Shown: positions 7,370 through 14,935 of the stretch, in pieces
Position numbering within the stretch: the first letter of the stretch is position 1
Layout: each line of letters starts with the position of its first letter
DNA from: UBA1189 sp045544835
GTDB taxonomy: Bacteria > Bacteroidota > Bacteroidia > Bacteroidales > Bacteroidaceae
NCBI GenBank assembly: GCA_045544835.1
Contig: JAZPZS010000005.1
Span: 1 to 22,849, forward strand
DNA length: 22,849 nt
Direction: 5' to 3'
Made by a program: the position numbers and the translations under genes
The notes under the pieces: model-generated
What the model was told of the DNA's origin: nothing
Databases searched by the model: none
Seen by the model: only the letters and a program-made list of their open reading frames with translations

Positions 7370-8587
7370 ATGAAACGAACATTTATTATGCTGTGTATGC
7401 TGCTCGTCTATATGGGAGCCGCATCGGCCGAACATCTTTCTGTAGAGGCCATTTCCATTCCTCAGGGCCGTAAGGCATCATTGGTCATTCAATACCACTT
7501 TGCAGAAGAGGAAGTGTATTGTGGATACCAATTCAGGATAGAACTTCCCGAAGGGATGACGACAGTCTCCGACGGGAAAGGATTTCCGGTATACATAGCA
7601 GGCGAATGTCATGATGGGGGTGCATACTCCATTACCATAAAGGATGACAACGGTTCTGTGGGAATAGTCGCTTACTCCTCCAATTCTACTCCTTTGAAAG
7701 GCACCGGGGGAATACTTCTGACCATCCCCGTACAATGTAGCGAGACACTTCCTGTAGGCACGTACGAAGCAGAGATTACCGGGGTACAATTTGGCAATAA
7801 AGACGGTGTTAATACGACCTTTATGGACGATGTGGCATTCTCTGTCAATGTCGCAACACCAGACACTCCTGATGTAATACTCGACGAGACATCTACGACA
7901 CTGCCTGCAGTAAGCGAAGAAGAGGTGCTGATTAAAGTGAAGAGAACCATCAAGGCCAATGAGTGGAGCACCATCTGCTTGCCGTTCAGTATGACGGAAA
8001 CGCAGGTCTATGAAGCGTTCGGGGAGGACGTGAAGTTGATGGAGTTTATTGAGTACGAGGCAGATGAGAACTTGACAAGTATCAGCGTTGTGTTTGATGA
8101 TGCTTTTCTGGCCGAAGATGGATTCATAGCCAATTATCCTTATATTATAAAAACCACGAAGGATATCTCTGATTTTACTGTGACATCAACGATTGAGCCA
8201 GATGAGGAGAATGCCATTGCTGAATATACGAATGGAAGAGGTGGCAGTAGAAAAGAAGTCTATGGTACCTTTTACGGCACACTGAAATCAGGAACGACAA
8301 TTCCCGAGAACAGCCTGTTCCTCAATGGAAACAAGTTCTACTATTCGGCTGGGAATACACCGATTATGGGATTCCGAGGATACTTTGAATTTGTGGACAT
8401 CTTAAGTTCCGTCGGAAATGCCGCATCGGCCATCGAACTTAGAATCGGTGAAGAAACCACCAGCTTGGAAGCATTGCAGAAAGGGATTATTGAGAACGGA
8501 AAGGTATATGACCTGCAAGGACGGATTATAGAAACCCCAGAAAAAGGTATATATATAAAGAATAACAGAAAAATCATCAGCAAATAA
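7370..8587 (+). CDS. Secreted cohesin-like surface protein with Bacteroidales-type C-terminal tail
   Basis: A 405-residue protein with a signal peptide (MKRTFIMLCMLLVYMGAASA). Residues about 21-160 form one cohesin-like module (AYSSNSTPLKGTGGILLTIP matches the cohesin pattern of the preceding gene). Residues about 180-350 are a beta-rich domain of the kind frequent in Prevotella/Bacteroides surface proteins (KANEWSTICLPFSM, FLNGNKFYYS). The last 30 residues (KVYDLQGRI, KGIYIKNNRK) resemble the short tail VYDLxGRxx...GxYIxxGxK found at the ends of many Bacteroidales exported proteins and related to T9SS sorting domains. It starts 17 bases after the cohesin-dockerin gene, so it is in the same operon. 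Its base composition is more AT-rich than that gene. Exact role unknown; a surface adhesin or dockerin receptor is possible. Confidence 0.75.
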   Translation: MKRTFIMLCMLLVYMGAASAEHLSVEAISIPQGRKASLVIQYHFAEEEVYCGYQFRIELPEGMTTVSDGKGFPVYIAGECHDGGAYSITIKDDNGSVGIVAYSSNSTPLKGTGGILLTIPVQCSETLPVGTYEAEITGVQFGNKDGVNTTFMDDVAFSVNVATPDTPDVILDETSTTLPAVSEEEVLIKVKRTIKANEWSTICLPFSMTETQVYEAFGEDVKLMEFIEYEADENLTSISVVFDDAFLAEDGFIANYPYIIKTTKDISDFTVTSTIEPDEENAIAEYTNGRGGSRKEVYGTFYGTLKSGTTIPENSLFLNGNKFYYSAGNTPIMGFRGYFEFVDILSSVGNAASAIELRIGEETTSLEALQKGIIENGKVYDLQGRIIETPEKGIYIKNNRKIISK

Positions 8588-8591
8588 CAAT

Positions 8592-8768
8592 ATGAAGACG
8601 ACATATATAACACCATATATGGTGGTACTGGAACTCGCCACCGAAACTATGATTGCCACAAGTGGTGTAAACAGTGAAGGTATAGGATATGGCGGCGTGG
8701 ATGAGGATGGAAGCATAATTCCATCATCCAACGATCGACGAGGAGCGTGGGGAGACCTGTGGAAGTAA
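8592..8768 (+). CDS. Small 58-residue Bacteroidales peptide, unknown function
   Basis: ATG at 8592 lies 4 bases after the previous stop; 58 codons follow to TAA at 8766-8768, then a strong terminator. The N-terminus, MKTTYITPYMVVLELATETM then IATSG, fits a pattern common, from memory, in short uncharacterised Bacteroidales proteins (MKxxYxxPxxxxxxxxxxxMxAxS). The C-terminal half is Gly/Ser/Asp-rich and ends in an aromatic, charged RRGAWGDLWK. There is no clear signal peptide or membrane helix. Its position as last gene of a surface-protein operon suggests a link to that system. The conserved N-terminus with a variable acidic, glycine-rich tail is reminiscent of leader-plus-core peptides, but no processing enzyme is encoded nearby. 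Confidence 0.65.
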   Translation: MKTTYITPYMVVLELATETMIATSGVNSEGIGYGGVDEDGSIIPSSNDRRGAWGDLWK

Positions 8769-8777
8769 ATTATGCTT

Positions 8778-8811
8778 GAGGCGGAACCCAAAGGATTCCG
8801 CCTCTTTTTTT
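8778..8811 (+). terminator. Intrinsic terminator of the surface-protein operon
   Basis: A 9-bp GC-rich stem (gaggcggaa 8778-8786 with ttccgcctc 8796-8804) is followed by seven T (8805-8811). It lies 10 bases after the stop of the small peptide gene. The minus strand lacks a T-tract, so it serves the plus-strand operon. Confidence 0.88.
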
Positions 8812-8829
8812 ATATCTCGTGCTGCTTGG

Positions 8830-10590
8830 CTATGTTCGCTCTATATACGCCACGGCATCGCCCTTCATCACGGTGCTGCCTTGCGGAGTAACCTCAGCCA
8901 AGCGTCCGGCATAGCCAGCATACACGGGCACCATCTGTCCCCAGCGTGTGGCAATGTGGCACATCAGTTCGCCCTCTTTGTAGGTGCGTCCTACGTTGGG
9001 TGCTGCTGAGGGACCTTCGACAGAGATTTCCCAGATTACCTGTCCGTTCTCGGGTGCGCAGATAGCGTCGGCCTTGGCATGCTTGAGGGCCTGCAGCTGT
9101 TCGGGAGTGACACCTGTGCCGCCGAGTGCTGCATCCTTGGCTTTCTGCAGTTCGGTCTCGAAGCGCTGCTTGGCTACGCCTGAGCGGTAGTCGCGGTACT
9201 GACGGTCGTGCATAGCAAACTCGAAGAGCTCCTCGTCGTCCTTGCCAGTATCCCAACCCAGCTCCTTCATCTCCTTGCGGTAGGTGTCGAGAGCATCGGG
9301 GTAGTAGCTCTGCGGGTCGGCATCGGTGAACTCGCGGCCTTGGCTCTTGGCCAGTTCGATAATCTCGGGTGCCAACGGTCCGGGCAGACGGCCACACTTG
9401 CCGAGGATCATATCCCACGCATTGTTGTCGATCATGGAGAAGCGCTCCTCGCCCTTGAACATCTGCATGAGGTTCATTAGGGCAATGTTCTTTACATACT
9501 GGCTGTAGGGTGTTACGAGTGGAGGATAGCCGAGCTTGGGCCATACGTATTCTACCTCATCGAAGAGCATGATTACCAAGTCGTCGATGCTGAGCGGTGC
9601 CTTGCCCTGGCTCTTGAGGATGAGGTTGATGCCAGCATGCACACCCTTCAGGTCGGCCATCATGGAGCCCATCATGCCGCCAGGGAGTCCACACTTGAGC
9701 AGCAGTGACGACATGTGCTTGTTCGTGGGGTCCATGAAGTAGCCGAGGAAGTCGTCCATAAACTCCTGCGTGAGGCTGCGTGCCTTCATGTAGGCATTCA
9801 TATTGATCTCGGGCACTTGGAAACCGGCATCCTTGAGCATAGCTTGCACAGAGATGATGTCGGGATGAACCTTACCCCATGACAGGGGTTCAATGGCGGT
9901 GTCAATGATGTCGGCACCGTTTTCACACACCTCGAGGATAGAGGCCATAGAGAGACCGGGGCCTGAGTGGCCGTGGTACTGCACGATAACCTCGGGGTGA
10001 CGGGTCTTAATGTTCTTGACCAATTGGCCCAGCATCTTGGGGCGCCCGATACCTGCCATGTCCTTGAGTGCTATCTCGGTGGCACCGGCAGCGATGAGCT
10101 TGTCGGCCAGCTCGGTGTAGTACTCAACGGTATGGATAGGCGAGTGGGTGATGCAGAGTGCGGCTTGCGGTATCATGCCTGCCTCCAAGGCATACTTGAT
10201 GGAGGGGATGATGTTGCGGGCATCGTTGAGTCCGCAGAAGATACGGGTGATATCGGTGCCTTGGGCCTTCTTTACCTTATACATAAGACGACGAACGTCA
10301 GCCGGTACGGGGAACATGCGCAGACCGTTGAGTGCGCGGTCGAGCATGTGGGTCTGTATGCCTGCTTCGTGGAAGGTCTTGGTAAAGGTACGCACGGCCG
10401 TGTTGGGATTCTCGCCATAGAGCAGGTTGACCTGTTCGAAGGCTCCACCGTTGGTCTCTACACGAGCAAAGCAACCCATCTCAACGATGACGGGGGCTAT
10501 GCGGGCGAGTTGGTCGGCACGGGGCTGGTACTTGCCTGATGACTGGAACATGTCGCGGTACAAAAGGCTAAATTTAATCTCCTTTTTCAT
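8830..10590 (-). CDS. OadA/PycB-type carboxyltransferase with degenerate biotinyl domain
   Basis: A 586-residue homologue of the oxaloacetate decarboxylase alpha subunit / pyruvate carboxylase subunit B family, which moves CO2 between biotin and oxaloacetate or pyruvate. The HMGL-like TIM barrel keeps its key residues: Asp13 and Gln16 (YRDMFQS), Lys176 (ALKDMAG) and metal ligands His206 and His208 (YHGHSGPG). A conserved helical region follows, then a biotinyl-like fold (about 509-586). In that fold the biotin site (E)AMKM reads IATRW, so the acceptor lysine is Arg549 (codon at 8944-8946). It therefore cannot be biotinylated at the usual site and may use a separate biotin carrier or have another role. 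No beta or gamma sodium-pump subunits are adjacent. A TACATTTG box lies upstream (10643-10650). Confidence 0.85.
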   Translation of the reverse strand: MKKEIKFSLLYRDMFQSSGKYQPRADQLARIAPVIVEMGCFARVETNGGAFEQVNLLYGENPNTAVRTFTKTFHEAGIQTHMLDRALNGLRMFPVPADVRRLMYKVKKAQGTDITRIFCGLNDARNIIPSIKYALEAGMIPQAALCITHSPIHTVEYYTELADKLIAAGATEIALKDMAGIGRPKMLGQLVKNIKTRHPEVIVQYHGHSGPGLSMASILEVCENGADIIDTAIEPLSWGKVHPDIISVQAMLKDAGFQVPEINMNAYMKARSLTQEFMDDFLGYFMDPTNKHMSSLLLKCGLPGGMMGSMMADLKGVHAGINLILKSQGKAPLSIDDLVIMLFDEVEYVWPKLGYPPLVTPYSQYVKNIALMNLMQMFKGEERFSMIDNNAWDMILGKCGRLPGPLAPEIIELAKSQGREFTDADPQSYYPDALDTYRKEMKELGWDTGKDDEELFEFAMHDRQYRDYRSGVAKQRFETELQKAKDAALGGTGVTPEQLQALKHAKADAICAPENGQVIWEISVEGPSAAPNVGRTYKEGELMCHIATRWGQMVPVYAGYAGRLAEVTPQGSTVMKGDAVAYIERT

Positions 10591-10642
10591 GATTTTGTGT
10601 GTTTTCTTGTCGATATTAGATATAGTTTGACTATGTCAACTG

Positions 10643-10650
10643 CAAATGTA
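10643..10650 (-). promoter_or_regulatory. -7 box for the carboxyltransferase gene
   Basis: The minus strand reads TACATTTG, an exact TAnnTTTG match, about 53 bases before the ATG at 10590. The predicted transcript start is near 10636. No convincing TTTG is seen at the -33 position. Confidence 0.45.
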
Positions 10651-10662
10651 GAAAACTTTTTT

Positions 10663-10720
10663 GAGTTATGAGTTATGCGGCCTCAGTTATTTTCAAAGTT
10701 TTTTAAGGCAAGCATAACTC
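10663..10720. repeat. Inverted repeat gagttatg...cataactc downstream of the lipocalin gene
   Basis: GAGTTATG (10663-10670) is the exact reverse complement of CATAACTC (10713-10720); the left arm is partly duplicated in tandem (gagttatgagttatg). It lies between the end of the lipocalin gene and the promoter of the carboxyltransferase gene. It could form a weak hairpin at the 3' end of the lipocalin mRNA. No T-tract follows, and the long loop argues against an efficient terminator. Confidence 0.35.
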
Positions 10721-10728
10721 ACAATTCA

Positions 10729-11247
10729 TCACTTCTGTTCCACCCAAATCAGCTTGGAGGTGTCATATCCACGTTTTTGCAGGTTGGTGAGTATCTTGCT
10801 CTTCACCTCGGGTTTGAGTTGTGGCGTACGGCTGAGTATCCATAGGTATTTGGGGCTGCTGCTACCTACTACCGAATAGGAATAGTCGGGGGCGAGGTCG
10901 AGGATATAGTAATCGCTGTAGAAGGGTCCGAAGAAGCTGACGCGTAACTGCCCAGGCTTGCCGTTCTTGTTGAGCTTGGCCTTGCCTGTGCTCTCCTTGA
11001 ACTTTCCGTTGAGGGTGTTGAGGTGCCCGCTGTTGAGTACTTTTATCATGCCGTCGTCACGTAGGGTATACTCTGCCGTGGCACCTACAAGGCCGCGCTC
11101 GAAGGCATGGTCGTAGCGAGCTATCTCGTACCACTTACCTAGATAGCGGTTGAGGTCGAAGGAGGAGATGGTACTGTTGTCAATCGTTTGGCTGTATGTG
11201 GCTGTGCATAGGCCAAATAATAAAGTTGCGATAAGGTTTCTTTTCAT
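10729..11247 (-). CDS. Exported bacterial lipocalin (Blc-like)
   Basis: A 172-residue protein; the size fits the bacterial lipocalin Blc/apolipoprotein D family. The signature LGKWYEIARYDHAFERG (Gly37, Trp39) is the family's first structurally conserved region. YYILDLAPDYSYSVVGSS and YLWILSRTP match the later strands. The N-terminus (MKRNLIATLLFGLCTATYSQ) is a signal peptide. The only cysteine there, Cys14, lacks a good lipobox, so a soluble periplasmic form is more likely than the lipoprotein form seen in E. coli. The family binds fatty acids or lysophospholipids and is linked to envelope stress. It lies 81 bases after the DUF1460 amidase gene and may share its transcript. Confidence 0.9.
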   Translation of the reverse strand: MKRNLIATLLFGLCTATYSQTIDNSTISSFDLNRYLGKWYEIARYDHAFERGLVGATAEYTLRDDGMIKVLNSGHLNTLNGKFKESTGKAKLNKNGKPGQLRVSFFGPFYSDYYILDLAPDYSYSVVGSSSPKYLWILSRTPQLKPEVKSKILTNLQKRGYDTSKLIWVEQK

Positions 11248-11257
11248 ATTAATATAA

Positions 11258-11283
11258 ATGTTGGTAATCTATCTCACCAACAT
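11258..11283. repeat. 8-bp inverted repeat upstream of the lipocalin start
   Basis: ATGTTGGT (11258-11265) and ACCAACAT (11276-11283) form a perfect palindrome with a 10-base spacer, 11-36 bases before the lipocalin start codon. It may be an operator or a 5' UTR hairpin controlling that gene. A near-consensus minus-strand box, TATGTTGG, overlaps its outer arm. Confidence 0.35.
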
Positions 11284-11328
11284 ATGCGAAACCTTTTTGT
11301 TCGCTGTTGTTAAATTCTTTCAAAATGG

Positions 11329-12087
11329 CTATTCGGTAAGGCGTATGACACGCACTCCAGGGCAGCTCTTGCGATTTTTCAAATATTCGTATAGAGTACG
11401 CTCATCAACAACCACCTTGTTGTGATTCATGGAGGCATGCATGAGATGTAGCTTGTCGCCCTTCCATACCGCAAAACCGAGGTGCGTCACATCGAGCCCA
11501 TCGATGGTAGTCACCAGAGCCAATATATCTCCATCACGAATGGGAAGTTGCCCCGGAGTCAGGTTTAAGTACGACTTGTCGATATAGCTGAAAGGATAGC
11601 AGGCATAGCGTTTCTCTATCCGTCGCATGGAGTCAACGGCCCACGCATGGGCCTTGAGGTAGGGATAGCTATCGGGATGACTGCTCATGAAAGAGAGTGT
11701 GAGCGTATCCGACACCCACAGATGAGCATGCTCTTTCGTCGGATTCAGTTCATGCCAAACGCCACGCTCGGCATTCTCGACCACCCAGTCGGTAAAATAG
11801 TGTAGGCGCGAGAGGTAGCCATCAACGACTCCATCACGGTAACGCAAGCGCTGCACCTGTTGCTCGAAGCTAAGGCTGTCGCTCTGCGTAGTCAGCCAAC
11901 GGGCTACAGAGAGTTCCACGAAGGTGGTACAGTCCAGCCCCACAGTATCTATTACCAGACGCTCATCGCCCTCCACCTCCAAGGTGCCACTGACGTAAGG
12001 TGTGCCAAGAAAGTACTGTGCTGTGTCCACGACACCCGGCATTCCCAGCAGTTCCAATAAACATAATGTCAGACTCCAATGTTTCAT
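11329..12087 (-). CDS. DUF1460 family, NlpC/P60-like amidase
   Basis: A 252-residue protein of the DUF1460 (N-acetylmuramoyl-L-alanine amidase-like) family, typical of Bacteroidetes and proteobacteria. The likely catalytic Cys53 lies in LDCTTFVE at a helix start, with His202 in THLGFAVW and His217 in LMHASM, matching the cysteine-histidine arrangement of NlpC/P60 folds. PIRDGDILALVT is a conserved strand of the same fold. The start at 12087 (MKHWSLTLCLLELLG) is preferred to an ATG five codons upstream because it leaves a short hydrophobic leader at the N-terminus, which may be a weak signal peptide. The family is thought to act on cell-wall peptides. The gene diverges from the T9SS Plug gene, with 83 bases between start codons. 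Confidence 0.85.
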   Translation of the reverse strand: MKHWSLTLCLLELLGMPGVVDTAQYFLGTPYVSGTLEVEGDERLVIDTVGLDCTTFVELSVARWLTTQSDSLSFEQQVQRLRYRDGVVDGYLSRLHYFTDWVVENAERGVWHELNPTKEHAHLWVSDTLTLSFMSSHPDSYPYLKAHAWAVDSMRRIEKRYACYPFSYIDKSYLNLTPGQLPIRDGDILALVTTIDGLDVTHLGFAVWKGDKLHLMHASMNHNKVVVDERTLYEYLKNRKSCPGVRVIRLTE

Positions 12088-12091
12088 GGTG

Positions 12092-12099
12092 TAAAGATA
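12092..12099 (-). promoter_or_regulatory. Possible -7 box for the amidase gene
   Basis: The minus strand reads TATCTTTA, one base from TAnnTTTG, only 5 bases upstream of the ATG at 12087. That would give a nearly leaderless mRNA. It faces the plus-strand box at 12142-12149 in a short divergent promoter region. Confidence 0.25.
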
Positions 12100-12141
12100 C
12101 AAAAAGTTTTGGTTATTGGTGCAATCAAAAGAAATCCTTTG

Positions 12142-12149
12142 TATCTTTG
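12142..12149 (+). promoter_or_regulatory. -7 box for the T9SS Plug gene
   Basis: TATCTTTG is an exact TAnnTTTG match 21 bases before the ATG at 12171. ATTGG at 12115-12119 is a weak candidate for the -33 element (spacing about 23). It predicts a 5' leader of about 15 bases. Confidence 0.5.
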
Positions 12150-12170
12150 TCTGTCAATGAATGGTAAGTT

Positions 12171-13436
12171 ATGAAGCAGAATATTATACGCATACAGTTG
12201 GCAGCACTGATGTTTGTGGCTGTTCACGTCGTCAATGCACAGAGCAACAAGGTGTATCACCCGATGATACACACCCTGCAAACCATTGTCAATGACGACT
12301 GGCTGCTCGATGATGTCATCACCCTCGGCACCGATGACTGGGTGAGCATCTCGTTTGACCATTTCTCACATGACTACCACCGCTTCGTCTACCGTATTGT
12401 GCATTGCAATGCCGACTGGACTCCATCGGACCTATTCGAGGTGGACTACATGGACGGATTCAACAACCAACCCATTGAAGATTACGAGAACTCCCTCAAC
12501 ACCACGATGCTGTACACCCACTACCACCTCGACCTCCCCAACGACAACATACAGTTCAAGGCTTCGGGCAACTATCGGGTAGAGATATACCTGGATGAGG
12601 AAGACAACAGTGACAATGCTTTGGCTGCCGTAGCATGCTTCCGCATCGTGGAGCCACGCATGGCACTCAATGCCAGCATCACAAGCAACACCGACATCGA
12701 CACCAACCTGAGCCATCAGCAGGTGTCATTCGCCGTCAGCTATAATTCCAGCGAAGTGGTAGACCCCGCTACTGAAATCAAACCCTATATCTATCAGAAC
12801 AGCCGTACAGACAACTGCGTTTCGCTAGTGAAGCCCACCTACGTCAGTCCCGGACATGTCGAATATGTCCACAACAAGGCACTCATCTTCCCTGCTGGCA
12901 ACGAATATCGCCGCTTCGAAGTCATCAATATGCACTATGCTACACAGGGAGTAGACAAAATCAGTTTCTTCGCCCCCTATTACCACGCAACGCTCTATCC
13001 CGATGCTCCGCGCCGCAACTACAGTTACGATGAAGACCACGACGGGCGCTACCTCATCCGCTACAACCTCGCCGAAGATCCCAATACCGAAGCAGACTAT
13101 CTTTTCGTACACTACCGTCTCAACAGCCCTCATCTTTCTGGTGGAGAATTCTACCTCTCTGGCGAGTTCACCTACAATGAGTTCACCCCTGCATACCGGG
13201 CAAGCTACAACGAGGTCGAGCAAGCCTACGAAGCCACCGTTATGCTCAAGCAGGGTGCCTACGACTTCTTATACCTTTGGGTACCCAACGGATCTAGCAT
13301 AGGGCAAACAGGACCCGCAGAAGGAAATTTCTACGAGGCTGAAAACGAGTATCAGATATACATTTACCACCGTCCGTTTGGTGGGCGTTACGACCGCCTT
13401 GTTGCTGCACAGCAGATTAAATTCACGCAAGAATAG
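12171..13436 (+). CDS. Type IX secretion system Plug protein (DUF5103)
   Basis: A 421-residue exported protein with a signal peptide (MKQNIIRIQLAALMFVAVHVVNA|Q). The body matches DUF5103: the early beta strand region (VYHPMIHTLQTIVNDDW), YRIVHCNADWTPSDLFEVDY, the PNDNIQFKASGNYRVEIY strand, and the C-terminal YHRPFGGRYDRLVAAQQI. In Flavobacterium, the Plug protein of this family closes the periplasmic end of the SprA translocon when PorV and cargo are absent, so a functional T9SS is implied. This agrees with the T9SS tail on the protease at 1141-5226. No other T9SS genes are next to it. A pectate lyase gene follows after 31 bases, probably co-transcribed. Confidence 0.87.
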   Translation: MKQNIIRIQLAALMFVAVHVVNAQSNKVYHPMIHTLQTIVNDDWLLDDVITLGTDDWVSISFDHFSHDYHRFVYRIVHCNADWTPSDLFEVDYMDGFNNQPIEDYENSLNTTMLYTHYHLDLPNDNIQFKASGNYRVEIYLDEEDNSDNALAAVACFRIVEPRMALNASITSNTDIDTNLSHQQVSFAVSYNSSEVVDPATEIKPYIYQNSRTDNCVSLVKPTYVSPGHVEYVHNKALIFPAGNEYRRFEVINMHYATQGVDKISFFAPYYHATLYPDAPRRNYSYDEDHDGRYLIRYNLAEDPNTEADYLFVHYRLNSPHLSGGEFYLSGEFTYNEFTPAYRASYNEVEQAYEATVMLKQGAYDFLYLWVPNGSSIGQTGPAEGNFYEAENEYQIYIYHRPFGGRYDRLVAAQQIKFTQE

Positions 13437-13467
13437 CAGGGCTGTTAAAGTACACTTTATTATATTT

Positions 13468-14865
13468 ATGAAACACAACCACTATCACCTTTTCATTGTA
13501 TTGTTGGGCGTAATGAGCCTATGTGTCAACAGCGTAGCCCAGCAGCTGGCTTTCCCTACCGCCGAGGGCTACGGCAAATACACTATAGGAGGCCGCGGCG
13601 GTATCGTTTGCGAAGTTACCAACCTCAATGATGATGGTCCCGGAAGCCTGCGTGCGGCCATCGAGACCAAAGGCCCCCGCACCATCGTGTTTCGTGTGTC
13701 GGGCACTATCGAGCTGCAGCGTCCGCTCACCATACGTCACCCCTATGTCACCATAGCTGGGCAGACGGCTCCGGGCGACGGCATCTGCATCAAGCGCCAT
13801 CCACTCAACATTGGGGCTGACGAGGTCATCATCCGCTACATACGTGTGAGATTGGGCGATGAGAGCGGCAACGACACGGATGCCATCAGTGGACGCGGAC
13901 ACAAGAATATCATTCTGGACCATGTTTCGGCCAGTTGGAGCATCGACGAGACCCTCTCGATATATCAATGCGAGAATGTCACCATACAGTGGTGCATGAT
14001 TACAGAGAGCCTGTTTGCCTCCAATCACGTGAAGGGTACCCACGGCTTTGGTGGCATATGGGGCAACAACTACTCTACCTATCACCACAACCTCATCGCT
14101 CACCATTCGAGCCGCAACCCTCGATTCGCTTCGGGAGCAGGATACAATGACTACCGCAATAATGTCGTGTACAACTGGGGATACAACAGCTGCTATGGAG
14201 GAGAGAAATGGGTGAAAGGTACAGAGAACGGGAACTTCGACATCAACATGGTGGGCAACTATTACAAGCCCGGGCCCGGCACACAGCAAGGAGAGACAAG
14301 GTATCGCATAGCTAACCCCAGCATTCGGGGCGAGGAGGACTACGGCAATTGGTATATTGAAGGCAACTACGTGGAGGGCTACCCCGAAGTCTCGGCCAAT
14401 AATTGGAACGGTGGCGTACAGGCCAGCCAAGAGTTGCTTGCCAAGGTGCGCCGCCATGAGCCTTGGCCCGCCATGAGCATCAGCGAGGAGAGTCCCACTG
14501 AAGCCTACGAGAATGTCCTTGCCCACGCTGGTGCCAGTATGCCCGTGCGTGATGCCGTAGACAAGCGCATCGTCGATGAGGTGCGTAACGGATATGCCAC
14601 CTACGAAGGCAAGACGTATAAGGAAAAGAAAAAGCTGGTCGACCCGACAAAACGAAGTGGCATCATCGATACTCCTGCCGATGTGGGTGGATGGCCAGTA
14701 CTGCACTCACTGCCTGCACCAGCCGATACTGACCACGACGGAATGCCCGACGAGTGGGAAGCGACCGAGAACCTCGACCCCAACAACCCCGAAGACCGAA
14801 ACAGCACCGATGCTGAGGGGTGGACAAACCTGGAGAGGTATATCAACTCTATTGCAGGGCGATAA
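13468..14865 (+). CDS. Secreted family PL1 pectate lyase
   Basis: A 465-residue protein. The ATG at 13468 is chosen because it starts the signal peptide (MKHNHYHLFIVLLGVMSLCV, cleavage near SVAQQ); an upstream in-frame ATG lies inside the Plug gene. The mature protein is a right-handed beta helix of the PL1 type: FPTAEGYGKYTIGGRGG at the N-cap, SLRAAIE, TIAGQTAPGDGICIK, the calcium/substrate strand GNDTDAISGRGHKNIILDHV followed by SWSIDE, and SSRNPRF (Arg216, Arg219) near the catalytic arginine region. The C-terminus (420-431, DTDHDGMPDEWE) is a calcium-binding thrombospondin-3-like motif common in Bacteroidales PL1 enzymes. The family cleaves polygalacturonate by beta-elimination, pointing to plant pectin use. 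There is no T9SS tail. It follows the Plug gene by 31 bases. Confidence 0.9.
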   Translation: MKHNHYHLFIVLLGVMSLCVNSVAQQLAFPTAEGYGKYTIGGRGGIVCEVTNLNDDGPGSLRAAIETKGPRTIVFRVSGTIELQRPLTIRHPYVTIAGQTAPGDGICIKRHPLNIGADEVIIRYIRVRLGDESGNDTDAISGRGHKNIILDHVSASWSIDETLSIYQCENVTIQWCMITESLFASNHVKGTHGFGGIWGNNYSTYHHNLIAHHSSRNPRFASGAGYNDYRNNVVYNWGYNSCYGGEKWVKGTENGNFDINMVGNYYKPGPGTQQGETRYRIANPSIRGEEDYGNWYIEGNYVEGYPEVSANNWNGGVQASQELLAKVRRHEPWPAMSISEESPTEAYENVLAHAGASMPVRDAVDKRIVDEVRNGYATYEGKTYKEKKKLVDPTKRSGIIDTPADVGGWPVLHSLPAPADTDHDGMPDEWEATENLDPNNPEDRNSTDAEGWTNLERYINSIAGR

Positions 14866-14890
14866 GTGCCACGGCTTATCCTTGTTTTGC
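14861..14890 (+). terminator. Weak terminator-like hairpin at the pectate lyase stop
   Basis: GATAAG (14861-14866) pairs with CTTATC (14875-14880), overlapping the stop codon (14863-14865). CTTGTTTTG follows. The short stem and broken T-tract make this a weak candidate, but nothing better lies before the next promoter. Confidence 0.25.
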
Positions 14891-14935
14891 AGGGAAGATT
14901 TTAGTCTATGACTCGGAAAAAAATCAAAACAAGTT

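Noticed and set aside
8843..8859. Lysine in VMKGD near the C-terminus as the biotin site of the carboxyltransferase
   Set aside because: It aligns with the second-hairpin VxxGDxLAxI strand of the biotinyl fold, not with the AMKM turn, which is occupied by ATRW.
13519..14706. 395-codon frame antisense to the pectate lyase
   Set aside because: The sense strand has a signal peptide and PL1 motifs throughout. The antisense frame is a by-product of GC-biased codons.
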